Origin: Lachnospiraceae bacterium UBA938
GTDB lineage: Bacteria > Bacillota > Clostridia > Lachnospirales > Lachnospiraceae
NCBI GenBank assembly: GCA_002293475.1
Contig: DBDG01000025.1
Location: 181-57,940 of the forward strand
DNA: 57,760 nucleotides
Reading direction: 5' to 3'
Numbering within the stretch: the first letter of the stretch is position 1; each line of letters starts with the position of its first letter. The notes under the pieces are model-generated. The model made no database searches. It had not been told where the DNA came from and saw only the letters and a program-made list of their open reading frames with translations. Below are positions 35,330 to 43,597 of the stretch, piece after piece. The position numbers and the translations under genes are program-made.

Positions 35330-36382
35330 ATGAAACTTAGCGTAATCGTGCCGGTATATAACATGGCGGCGGATCAAAAATTAGAATACTGTCTTAATTC
35401 ATTGATTAACCAGACCATATCGGACTATGAGATTATCGCGGTGGATGACTGTTCCACGGATTATTCCTGGGACATTCTACAGGATTATGAACAGCGGTAT
35501 CCCGGCAAGTTCAAAGCAATTCATTCTCCTGTAAACAAGAAGCAGGGGGGTGCCAAAAATATCGGGTTAGCAGCAGCTAAGGGTGAATGGCTCGGTTTTA
35601 TCGACAGTGACGACTGGGTCACGGCAGATTTTTATGAGAAACTGTTGAGGAAAGCCGAGGCGACCGGCGCCGACATGGTGGGCTGCGATTATCATCTGAC
35701 CCAGGAACACAGCATGGCGGTCGGCCAGGTTGTGCCAAGTAACCAAATCTCCCAGACTGGAAAATTGGATAAGGAAAAATACCGGTCACTGATCCTCGAC
35801 GGCGGAAGCCTAGTAGTGAAGATCTACCGCCGCGAGATTATTATGGGGTATCCTAACCGTTTTCCGGAAAATATATTTTATGAGGATAATGCCATCAGTA
35901 ATTCCTGGATGCTGCGTGCCAAGCATTTTGAATATATTCCGGAGCCGCTGTATTACTACTATCAACATGAAACTTCGACGGTTCATACGATTACCGAGCA
36001 AAGATGCCAGGATCGGATGGAAGCGGCGCGGATAATGATAAAGGAGGCAAAGGAATTCGGTTTTCTGGAAGAGTATCGTCAGGAAATAGAATTCAGCTTT
36101 ACGGTACTATTTTATATCAACACCCTGCTTTCTTATATGGCGGGGGTCAAGCATCCTAAATATAGTTTTGTAAAGTCTTTAGGAAAAGAAATGAAAGAAA
36201 GTTTTCCCGCTTTTATGCACAACGCCTATTACCAGGAAAGAATTCATGAAGAGGAAAAAAAGCTGACGGCTATGCAGATGAAATCTACGCTTTATTTTAT
36301 GGGATATTATAAGCTGTTGTGGACATATCGGAACTTTAGAAAAAGGATTACCAAGCGGATTACCAAAACTACTTCCCAATGA
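35330..36382 (+). CDS. GT2 family glycosyltransferase
   Basis: This 350-residue protein has a family 2 core: KLSVIVPVYNMAAD, VDDCSTDYSW, QGGAKNIGLAAAKG and FIDSDDWV (DxD). The C-terminal 100 residues are basic and helical and end in a run of KRITK repeats, possibly contacting the membrane. ATG at 35330 is spaced correctly from GAAGG; 35321 is too close. The last four bases overlap an in-frame ATG of the next gene's frame. It lies among the pseudaminic acid genes. Confidence 0.86.
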   Translation: MKLSVIVPVYNMAADQKLEYCLNSLINQTISDYEIIAVDDCSTDYSWDILQDYEQRYPGKFKAIHSPVNKKQGGAKNIGLAAAKGEWLGFIDSDDWVTADFYEKLLRKAEATGADMVGCDYHLTQEHSMAVGQVVPSNQISQTGKLDKEKYRSLILDGGSLVVKIYRREIIMGYPNRFPENIFYEDNAISNSWMLRAKHFEYIPEPLYYYYQHETSTVHTITEQRCQDRMEAARIMIKEAKEFGFLEEYRQEIEFSFTVLFYINTLLSYMAGVKHPKYSFVKSLGKEMKESFPAFMHNAYYQERIHEEEKKLTAMQMKSTLYFMGYYKLLWTYRNFRKRITKRITKTTSQ

Positions 36383-36396
36383 AAGAGGAAACAGTC

Positions 36397-37575
36397 ATGA
36401 GAGCAGCCGTTATCGGGGCCGGAGCCGAGTCCCTTTATACCATCCATAAGGCACAGGAGCTGGGGCAGGAAGTACTTGCCTTGGACGGGGATCCCCAAGC
36501 TGTCGGGCTTGCCGCCGCTGATAAGGGAATACATGTGGATATTGCCGACGAGCAGCAGGTCATTGCTGTTTTACAACAGGAAAAAATCGATTATTTGCTG
36601 ACACCGCCGATTGGAAGGGTGCTTACCAGTGTGGGGGCAGCCAACGACGCGCTGCACCTGCCGGGAATCGGACAAAAGGCCGCCCTTATTTGTACTGATA
36701 AATACCTGTTTCATCAGCGGCTTAATGAAAATCAGCTTCGGAACACCCGCTGTTACCTAGCGGGGAGGGAAGAAGGGGGTTTGGCTTATCCAGCTATTTT
36801 AAAGCCACGGTTTGGTTCGGGGAGCCGTGGTATCTTTTATTTACAGGACAAGAAAGAGATGGAACAGGCGTTACGTTCTGTCAACGGCACCGGGAGCGGC
36901 ACAGAAGACTATGTGCTGGAGGAAGTGGCACCCGGTATGGAATACGGTGTGGACGGCGCTGTGGACGGCAATCAGCTGACGGTGGTCTTGCTGCGGCGCA
37001 AACTGCTGACTTTGCCGCCGGCCAGGCAGGCGGTCGGCTATCTGGCAGTGACGCCGGAAACGGAATCCGGGCTGATCCGGCAGGTGCATGATTACTTGTG
37101 CCGGGTAGTTAATGTCATGGGGTTACGTGACTGTCTGTTTCATGCCGATCTGATGATTGAGGAGGACAGGATCTTTGTCATCGAACTATCGGCTCGGCCT
37201 TCGGGTCACTATCTTCACGATATTTTCACACCGCTTGCTGCCGGGACAGACATAGCAGCAGAATATATTAAGTGCCGGATCGGGATGCCATATTCCTATC
37301 GTCCGGATAAAATCCGTAAAATGATGATCCGCTATTTTGATCTGTCGGGCCGGGTCATGTCCGTACCCACACAGACCAATGTATATGAGCTGCTGGAAAA
37401 AGGCAGTAATCGCCTTATTAAATGGCAATGCCATATAGCCCCGGAAGATTTTCTGGAGCCGGTCGCGACAGGTCGTTCGCTCATGGGGCGGGGCTATTTT
37501 ATATTGGCAGGTAGTACGGAAGCGGAATTAGTGACGGCTGGGGAGGAAATCCTGCGGCGGTTTGCTATGTATTGA
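36397..37575 (+). CDS. ATP-grasp family ligase within the pseudaminic acid cluster
   Basis: The 392 residues start with an alpha/beta pre-ATP-grasp domain (AAVIGAGAESLYTI, a carbamoyl-phosphate-synthase-like beginning). The ATP-grasp fold follows, with ILKPRFGSGSRGIFYL (phosphate-binding loop) and IFVIELSARPSGHYLHD (metal-binding Glu and Arg). Such enzymes join a carboxylate to an amine or thiol through an acyl phosphate. The partner substrates are unknown. Its place beside the PLP decarboxylase and PseF suggests that it attaches an amino acid or similar acyl group to the nonulosonic acid or its precursor. ATG at 36397 with AGAGGAA is preferred over 36379. Confidence 0.8.
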   Translation: MRAAVIGAGAESLYTIHKAQELGQEVLALDGDPQAVGLAAADKGIHVDIADEQQVIAVLQQEKIDYLLTPPIGRVLTSVGAANDALHLPGIGQKAALICTDKYLFHQRLNENQLRNTRCYLAGREEGGLAYPAILKPRFGSGSRGIFYLQDKKEMEQALRSVNGTGSGTEDYVLEEVAPGMEYGVDGAVDGNQLTVVLLRRKLLTLPPARQAVGYLAVTPETESGLIRQVHDYLCRVVNVMGLRDCLFHADLMIEEDRIFVIELSARPSGHYLHDIFTPLAAGTDIAAEYIKCRIGMPYSYRPDKIRKMMIRYFDLSGRVMSVPTQTNVYELLEKGSNRLIKWQCHIAPEDFLEPVATGRSLMGRGYFILAGSTEAELVTAGEEILRRFAMY

Positions 37576-37708
37576 CGCGGATAATTTGCTGAATTTAAGA
37601 TAAGATATCCAAGCTATAATAGCTATAATATTCTACTGTCTGGAATACACATGTTAGAAGAAGGGATTTTTATAAAAGTAATCCCGCTGGCAAAAGGAGA
37701 CATGTGAA

Positions 37709-38257
37709 ATGAATGAAGTAAATTTCCGGCAAGCAGATACGATTTATGTGACCGCAACAGAAGCTGAAGAGATGAAAAAGGATCTTCCCCGCAGGCCGAC
37801 TGACATTCCGGCTATCCTTACCTCTTCAATGAAGATTACGGGCGATGTGGATTCAGAAGGTTCCTTAAGCATGGAAGGACAGATGGTCGGTAATATTGAT
37901 GTTTTGGGGCGTTTAAAGATAACCGGGAGCCTTAAGGGAGATTCTCAGGCAGAAGAGATTATTACGGATAATGCCAAGATCGAAGGGGAGATCAGAAGCA
38001 GGAACAGTGTTGTGATCGGGGAGAATACGGTCATTATCGGCAATATTTTTGCCAGCAATGCCGTAATCAGCGGGGCGGTGAAAGGAAACGTTGACGTCCA
38101 TGGCCCGGTCATTCTGGATACTACCGCTATCGTAATGGGCAATATCAGATCCAAGACAGTGCAGATTCACAGCGGGGCGGTGATTGAGGGCATGTGCACC
38201 CAAGAATATGCAGATATCACTCCGACTTCCTTTTTTGAGGAAATGAAAAAGAGTTAA
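37709..38257 (+). CDS. bactofilin family cytoskeletal protein
   Basis: This 182-residue protein has a central bactofilin domain: right-handed beta-helix repeats, seen as MKITGDVDSEGSLSMEGQM, VGNIDVLGRLKITG and KGNVDVHGPVIL, flanked by unstructured ends. Bactofilins polymerise without nucleotide and position enzymes at membrane sites. The preceding 130 bases contain two TATAAT-like hexamers and a GGGATT/AATCCC stem-loop, so it may be expressed separately. Its place inside the pse operon hints that it organises glycan assembly, which is inference. Confidence 0.88.
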   Translation: MNEVNFRQADTIYVTATEAEEMKKDLPRRPTDIPAILTSSMKITGDVDSEGSLSMEGQMVGNIDVLGRLKITGSLKGDSQAEEIITDNAKIEGEIRSRNSVVIGENTVIIGNIFASNAVISGAVKGNVDVHGPVILDTTAIVMGNIRSKTVQIHSGAVIEGMCTQEYADITPTSFFEEMKKS

Positions 38258-38263
38258 GGGCAT

Positions 38264-38332
38264 GTAGGTTGATAATTTAAGGATTTGGTTTTATAATAGG
38301 TTAGCGGGTATAGACCAAACCGATCAGCCTAC
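38264..38332 (+). promoter_or_regulatory. nested stem-loop upstream of pseF
   Basis: GTAGGTTGAT (38264-38273) pairs with ATCAGCCTAC (38323-38332), ten pairs with one G-U. Inside it, TTTGGT (38284-38289) pairs with ACCAAA (38314-38319). The structure fills most of the gap after the bactofilin gene and is a possible leader element. It does not match a riboswitch I recognise. Confidence 0.5.
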
Positions 38333-38363
38333 ATTAAGGGTACAATACATTAGGGGTACAATA
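38332..38363 (+). repeat. 16-bp tandem duplication covering the pseF ribosome site
   Basis: CATTAAGGGTACAATA (38332-38347) is followed directly by CATTAGGGGTACAATA (38348-38363), which runs into the ATG. Each copy holds a Shine-Dalgarno-like AGGG, so the start has two tandem sites. Confidence 0.85.
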
Positions 38364-39085
38364 TGAAAAAAGCGGTGGCAATTATCACGGCAAGGGGCGG
38401 CAGCAAACGGATCCCCCACAAAAACAGCAAGGAATTTTGCGGACAGCCTATTATCTGTTATTCCATCCGAGCCGCCCGGGAAGCCGGGGTTTTTGATGAA
38501 GTGATGGTATCTACCGATGATACGGGAATCGCCCAACTGGCAAGAGAGTCCGGGGCAGCGGTTCCGTTTATGCGCTCTGCTAAGACTGCGGGGGATTTTG
38601 CTTCAACGGACGAGGTGATTATGGAAGTGTTGCGCACCTATGCCGAGGCAGGGACAGAATATGAGCGTTTCTGCTGTATATATCCGACAGCGCCTTTTAT
38701 TACGGCACAGAGATTAAAGCAGGCCATGGAAATGCTGGATGAGGCCGATGCGGTCATGCCGGTGATCCCCTTTGCCTATCCGCCCCAGAGAAGCGTAGTG
38801 ATGGAAGGGGGAAGGCTGCGGCGGAAATATCCGGAATATGCCAATGCCCGTTCTCAGGATCTGGAGCAGCTGTATCATGACTGCGGACAGTTCTATGCCT
38901 GCCGGACAGCGGCTTTTATGGAGGCAGGAACTACTGATGTGACAGACCTAGTTCCGATGTTTTTGGCGGAAATCGAGGTTCAGGATATCGATACCCCGGA
39001 GGACTGGGAAATTGCTGAATTGAAATACCGGAGAATGATGGGGAGAACGGAGCAGAAAGCCAACCATGCAGACACCATTTTATAA
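38363..39085 (+). CDS. pseF: pseudaminic acid cytidylyltransferase
   Basis: This enzyme activates the nonulosonic acid with CTP to give CMP-Pse. The 240 residues match the CMP-NeuAc synthetase fold: IITARGGSKRIPHKNSKEF (nucleotide-binding), STDDTGIAQLA and YPTAPFITAQRL, and DIDTPEDWEIAE near the C-terminus. The NSKEFCGQPIICYSI segment is closer to PseF than to NeuA. Its 3' end overlaps the decarboxylase start by 20 bases. Confidence 0.9.
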   Translation: MKKAVAIITARGGSKRIPHKNSKEFCGQPIICYSIRAAREAGVFDEVMVSTDDTGIAQLARESGAAVPFMRSAKTAGDFASTDEVIMEVLRTYAEAGTEYERFCCIYPTAPFITAQRLKQAMEMLDEADAVMPVIPFAYPPQRSVVMEGGRLRRKYPEYANARSQDLEQLYHDCGQFYACRTAAFMEAGTTDVTDLVPMFLAEIEVQDIDTPEDWEIAELKYRRMMGRTEQKANHADTIL

Positions 39086-40262
39086 AATAAGTGAAACTAA
39101 GCTTCAATACGATATTAACTTGCTGAAGCAGGCACTGAAGGGTAATTGGGGCAATTATATTGCCGGATATTCAGTAAAAACCAATTCGCTCCCATGGCTT
39201 TTAACTTATCTGAAGCAGGAAGGTTTTTGGGCCGAAGTGGTTTCCAGTACGGAATATGACCTAGTACGGCGGCTGGGCTACGAAGATGCAAAGATAATTT
39301 ATAATGGTCCGATCAAAAATAAAGAGATTTTTGGCCGGATTCTGACTGCGGGCGGGTATCTGAATATGGACTCTTCGGAAGAACTGGATTGGATTGAAGA
39401 ACTGTCCCGCAGTTATCCGGACAGGCAGTTTGATGTCGGGTTACGGGTTAATTTTGATATAGCCAAGCACTGCCCGGCCGAGGAACTGGCTGAGGAAGAA
39501 GGCAGCCGGTTTGGATATTGCTATGAAAACGGCAGCCTGAAGCAGGTAATCCAGCGGATCAGAAGCCTCCCCAATGTCAGGGTGGCCGGCCTGCACCTAC
39601 ATTCCGCCACGAAATCCCGGTCGGTCGGGGTATATGGCGTTATCGCTGGGATGGCGGTAAGAATCGCGGAAGAATACCAGTTGAATCTTTCATATGTAGA
39701 TGTCGGCGGCGGTTTTTTTGGCGGCCGGGACGATAAGCCGGATTACCGGGACTATTTTAAGGAAATCGGGAGCGTGCTGAGAGAATATTTTGATCCGGCG
39801 GAAACGAAGATTATTGCCGAACCGGGTATTTCCCTTATTTCCCGGGCTATTGTTTTTGAAACTACCGTAAAAGATATCAAAAACATCCGTAATCACAAAT
39901 ATATCGTCACGGATGGCAGCCGTACTAATTTAAACCCGCTGGTGACCAGACATATTTACCCGCATCATATTATCTACGATGAGGAAACCTGTCCGCTGGA
40001 CATGCGGATGACGGAGGCCAGCCAATGGGTCTGCGGGTTCACCTGCATGGAGTATGACCGCCTGTTTGAGATACAAAATGACAAGGCACTTATGCCCGGC
40101 GACCGGATCGTATATGATGTAGCAGGAGGATATACCATGTGTTTAAATCCGCTGTTTATCAATTATCTTCCGGCGGTTTGGGCAGAACGGCAGGACGGCA
40201 GGCTTTTCCTTGCCCGGGCGGCATGGGGCAATGTAGAGTATCTGCAAAAGAATTACTGGTAG
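39066..40262 (+). CDS. fold-type III PLP-dependent decarboxylase
   Basis: The 398 residues have the alanine-racemase-like barrel with the PLP lysine in AGYSVKTNSLPWL. GLHLHSATKSR, YVDVGGGFFGG and the C-terminal GFTCMEYDRL (the Cys-Glu/Asp substrate motif) place it with diaminopimelate, ornithine and carboxynorspermidine decarboxylases. The usual pathway to pseudaminic acid has no such step. Being translationally coupled to pseF and adjacent to pseI, it may make an amine substrate for the ATP-grasp ligase, giving a modified sugar. The substrate is unknown. Confidence 0.85.
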   Translation: MQTPFYKISETKLQYDINLLKQALKGNWGNYIAGYSVKTNSLPWLLTYLKQEGFWAEVVSSTEYDLVRRLGYEDAKIIYNGPIKNKEIFGRILTAGGYLNMDSSEELDWIEELSRSYPDRQFDVGLRVNFDIAKHCPAEELAEEEGSRFGYCYENGSLKQVIQRIRSLPNVRVAGLHLHSATKSRSVGVYGVIAGMAVRIAEEYQLNLSYVDVGGGFFGGRDDKPDYRDYFKEIGSVLREYFDPAETKIIAEPGISLISRAIVFETTVKDIKNIRNHKYIVTDGSRTNLNPLVTRHIYPHHIIYDEETCPLDMRMTEASQWVCGFTCMEYDRLFEIQNDKALMPGDRIVYDVAGGYTMCLNPLFINYLPAVWAERQDGRLFLARAAWGNVEYLQKNYW

Positions 40263-40276
40263 AAGCGGAGAATCAG

Positions 40277-41329
40277 ATGAATAGATCAATTATGATCGGT
40301 GAATATACAATTGACGCCTTCGCGCCGGCTTTTGTCGTCGCAGAGATTTCAGCCAACCACAATCAGGATTATAGCCGTGCTGTGGAAATCATTCATGCCG
40401 CCAAAGCGGCCGGTGCCGATGCCGTTAAGCTCCAGACTTATACGGCCGATACCATTACCCTAGACTGTGAAAGCGACTGTTTTCAGATCACGCAGGGAAC
40501 GATATGGGACGGAACGACGCTGTACCGGCTTTATCAGGAGGCATATACGCCATGGGAATGGCAGCCAAGGCTGATGGAAGAAGCTAAGAAAGCCGGGCTG
40601 ATCTGTTTTTCTTCGCCCTTTGACTTTACTGCCGTGGATTTTATGGAATCGATGGGGATGCCGGCTTATAAGGTGGCTTCTTATGAAATCAATGATATTC
40701 CCCTGATCCGTAAGATTGCCAGACTGCATAAGCCGGTGATCTTGGCGACCGGTATTGCCTATCCGGAGGATATCCGCAGGGCACTCGCGGTCTGCCGCGA
40801 AGAAGGGAATGAGGATATTATTTTGTTGAAGTGTGTTTCTTCTTATCCGGCTCCGTATGAGGATATCCATCTCCGCAATATCTCGGCCTTGGCCAGGGAA
40901 TATGACTGTCTGACCGGGATTTCCGATCACACGATGGGCGGGATTGTGGCGGCGGGTGCCGTGGCCCTCGGTGCCAAGATGGTGGAGAAGCATCTGACGC
41001 TGCGCCGCGCTGACGGCGGGCCGGATGGGTCTTTTTCCATGGAACCGGACGAATTTGCGGCGATGGTGCGGGATATCCGTATTATTGAAAAATCCTTGGG
41101 CAGTGAAGAATATACACTAACCGCGGCACAGAAGCTGGAACACGAAGGCTCACGATCGCTTTTTGTAGTGGCGGATATAGCGGCTGGTGAAACACTGACA
41201 CCGGAGAATATCCGGTCGATCCGGCCGGGCAATGGCCTTCATACCATGCATTACGAGACAGTACTGGGAAAAAAGGCCCGGACGGACTTAAAAAAGGGTA
41301 CGCCGTTACAGTGGGAGCTGATAATATAG
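40277..41329 (+). CDS. pseI: pseudaminic acid synthase
   Basis: PseI condenses the 2,4-diacetamido-hexose with phosphoenolpyruvate. The 350 residues have the NeuB-type barrel: FVVAEISANHNQDYS, DAVKLQTYTADTITL, CFSSPFDFTAVDF and ISDHTMGG, and a C-terminal SAF antifreeze-like domain (from ARSLFVV-type SRSLFVVADIAAGETL to the end). TADTIT and the NHNQ segment favour PseI over NeuB. ATG at 40277 has GCGGAG upstream; a frame open from 40139 overlaps the decarboxylase and is rejected. Confidence 0.92.
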   Translation: MNRSIMIGEYTIDAFAPAFVVAEISANHNQDYSRAVEIIHAAKAAGADAVKLQTYTADTITLDCESDCFQITQGTIWDGTTLYRLYQEAYTPWEWQPRLMEEAKKAGLICFSSPFDFTAVDFMESMGMPAYKVASYEINDIPLIRKIARLHKPVILATGIAYPEDIRRALAVCREEGNEDIILLKCVSSYPAPYEDIHLRNISALAREYDCLTGISDHTMGGIVAAGAVALGAKMVEKHLTLRRADGGPDGSFSMEPDEFAAMVRDIRIIEKSLGSEEYTLTAAQKLEHEGSRSLFVVADIAAGETLTPENIRSIRPGNGLHTMHYETVLGKKARTDLKKGTPLQWELII

Positions 41330-41381
41330 TCGATAGCAATGATAACCAGTTCTTTTGACCGTTAGGAATGGAGCATACAAT

Positions 41382-42404
41382 ATGATCATGTTTCGTGCAG
41401 ACGCTGACCAGGTAATCGCGACCGGCCATCTGATGCGCACTTTGACCATTGCGGAAGAGTGCGCCGAACGAGGAGTGCCGGTTTGTTTTGTGCTGTCAGC
41501 CGGAGAAAGTGAGCGGATATTTAAAGCGTTGTGTCCTGAATGGGCAAAATATCAGATCAGGATATTGCCGGGAAGCTATCGCCGGCCGGAAGAAGAGCTG
41601 CCGGTGCTAAAGTCGCTGCTGGAGCAGGAGAAACCGCAGGCATTGCTGATCGATTCATATTATGTGACGGAAACATATCTGAAAGAGCTTAAAGGATATA
41701 CGCGGATCTTTTATCTGGATGACCTCAGATCCTTTGACTATCCGGTGGATACCGTGATTAATTATGATGTTATTTCCCGGGACGAGCTGCCGCGATATCA
41801 AAGCGGCTATCAAAATGCTCAAAAGCAGTTATTAGGAGCGGCATATACTCCATTAAGAAAGCAGTTTGGCGGTGTGCCCTATCAGATCAGGGAACAAGTG
41901 GCACAGGTGCTGATCACTACCGGCGGAACTGACGATGCCAATATAACAGGGAAGATATTAACGTCAGTCCGGCAGGCGACGGAGAATACTGTCGAAATCC
42001 ATGTGGTAGTGGGAAAGTTAAACAAGAATAAAGATTGGCTGAGAAAAAGCGCGGAACGATTGGGAAGAATCCATCTGCATGAAAACGTCCTACAAATGGC
42101 CGATTTGATGCAAAGATGCGACCTAGCTCTTTCCGCGGCTGGCACTACGTTATATGAATTGTGCGCCGTAGGAGTACCGACAATCTGTTTTGCGATAGCC
42201 GACAATCAGCTTGCGGCCGCCGAAGGTTTTGCGGCCGCCGGTGCGGTGGTTTATGAAAGAGGGCTCGATTTTCAAGATGATTTCTCGGAAAAAATAAAGT
42301 CGCTGGCAGATGATTATCCGCAGCGCTGCCAAAGATCCGCGGTTATGCGGCAGTTGGTGGATGGTAAAGGGGCGGAACGGATCGTGGCGGAGTTAGTACA
42401 ATAG
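41382..42404 (+). CDS. pseG: UDP-sugar hydrolase of the pseudaminic acid pathway
   Basis: PseG removes UDP from the diacetamido sugar before PseI acts. The 340 residues show the family opening MFRADADQVIATGHLMRTLT (the GxGHxxR-type signature), LIDSYYVTETYL, LITTGGTDDAN and the GT28-like ALSAAGTTLYELCAVGVP. The catalytic His lies in ATGHLMR. It is smaller than, but similar in fold to, MurG-type enzymes. ATG at 41382 is used because GGAATGGAG precedes it. Confidence 0.9.
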   Translation: MIMFRADADQVIATGHLMRTLTIAEECAERGVPVCFVLSAGESERIFKALCPEWAKYQIRILPGSYRRPEEELPVLKSLLEQEKPQALLIDSYYVTETYLKELKGYTRIFYLDDLRSFDYPVDTVINYDVISRDELPRYQSGYQNAQKQLLGAAYTPLRKQFGGVPYQIREQVAQVLITTGGTDDANITGKILTSVRQATENTVEIHVVVGKLNKNKDWLRKSAERLGRIHLHENVLQMADLMQRCDLALSAAGTTLYELCAVGVPTICFAIADNQLAAAEGFAAAGAVVYERGLDFQDDFSEKIKSLADDYPQRCQRSAVMRQLVDGKGAERIVAELVQ

Positions 42405-42424
42405 AACTATTAAGGAGTAAGGCT

Positions 42425-43504
42425 TTGAAAGAGCGGATTTATGTATGTCACACTTATTATCATGTTTATATCGCCTGCTTAAAGGAGCTGTGGAAGAACC
42501 GGCCAAGGGGCGGTAAAGCGACTTTGGTTCTTAGTCTGATGTCCAATGATTTCGGTGATTTAAAAGTAAGGGCGGAACGTTCCGGTTTATTTGAACAGGT
42601 GGTGGAATTTGATGAAAAGGAAGCAAGCTTTTTTCCAGAGCTTACGCCTCTCCACACCGATCATGGCAACCTGATTGGTAATATGATAGCCCGAATCCGG
42701 TTTACTAAGCGGTTCGGTAAATTGCAAGGCCCTTACGTTCCCGTGAACTTCCGTGAATATCAGGATATCTATGTGTTTTGTGACTCCGACCCGATCGGTT
42801 ATTATCTAAGCTATCAGAAAATACCTTACCATGCGATCGAAGACGGCCTTAATTGTATCCAGTATTATGATACGGCCCGATATGATAACCGCGGGCATTT
42901 TCGCTTGAAAGCCTGGATGGCGGCTAGGAATCTGATTTTTATTCAGAACGGCTATGGGAAATACTGTCTGGATATGGAAGTCAATGATATATCGGTACTG
43001 CCCTATCCTTGTTCCAAATATATTGAGCAGTCCCGAGAAGAACTGATTAATGGTCTTGATGAAGCTGCCAAAGAGACGTTACTGTCGATTTTTATTGAAG
43101 AGATGGAAGAATTGCGGCAGAAGCTGGCGGCGGGAGCTGTCTTTGTTCGGAAAGTATTGGTGCTGACTGAACCTTTATGCGATCTGGAAACAAGAGCCGG
43201 AATTTTTACGGATATCATCAGAGAGTACGGACAGATCGACGGCAGTCCGGCACAGATTATTTTGAAACCCCATCCCAGAGATGTTTTGGATTATGAACAG
43301 CTGTGTCCCGAGCATATTGTGCTGGACAAAATGTTTCCGATGGAAGTGCTTAATTTCATTACCGGACTGGAATTTGACCGGGTGGTGTCGGTATTCACCG
43401 TGCCGACGTCGATTCGTTTCGCCAAGGAGAAGGTTTTCCTAGGGGAGGATTTCATGGATCGCTATGAAGCTCCGGAAATCCACCGTCAGAATGAACAGAT
43501 ATAA
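42425..43504 (+). CDS. bacterial sialyltransferase-like glycosyltransferase, probable pseudaminyltransferase
   Basis: This 359-residue protein resembles the GT52/polysialyltransferase group. The N-terminus is IYVCHTYYHVYIACLKE, and AIEDGLNCIQYY lies in the middle. The CMP-binding HP motif is seen in ILKPHPRDVLDYE, and a Ser/Thr-rich segment (VSVFTVPTSIRFA) stands where the S motif lies. Such enzymes transfer sialic or related acids from CMP donors. Following pseG by 20 bases, it is best explained as transferring Pse or its derivative. The start is TTG at 42425 with AAGGAG upstream. Confidence 0.78.
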   Translation: MKERIYVCHTYYHVYIACLKELWKNRPRGGKATLVLSLMSNDFGDLKVRAERSGLFEQVVEFDEKEASFFPELTPLHTDHGNLIGNMIARIRFTKRFGKLQGPYVPVNFREYQDIYVFCDSDPIGYYLSYQKIPYHAIEDGLNCIQYYDTARYDNRGHFRLKAWMAARNLIFIQNGYGKYCLDMEVNDISVLPYPCSKYIEQSREELINGLDEAAKETLLSIFIEEMEELRQKLAAGAVFVRKVLVLTEPLCDLETRAGIFTDIIREYGQIDGSPAQIILKPHPRDVLDYEQLCPEHIVLDKMFPMEVLNFITGLEFDRVVSVFTVPTSIRFAKEKVFLGEDFMDRYEAPEIHRQNEQI

Positions 43505-43597
43505 TGAACAGATCGAGATTTCCATTCCGGTGGATTTTATAAGGAAAGTATGTTAAAATATTATGATATTTTGACAAAGTGTAAGGAATTGGCATTT

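Noticed and set aside
38363..41329. Sialic or legionaminic acid pathway instead of pseudaminic acid
   Set aside because: The PseB-type dehydratase, the HPVKT lysine motif of PseC and the PseI/PseF/PseG signatures fit the pseudaminic route; no NeuC or NeuB-specific features were found. Fine assignment still rests on motif comparison.
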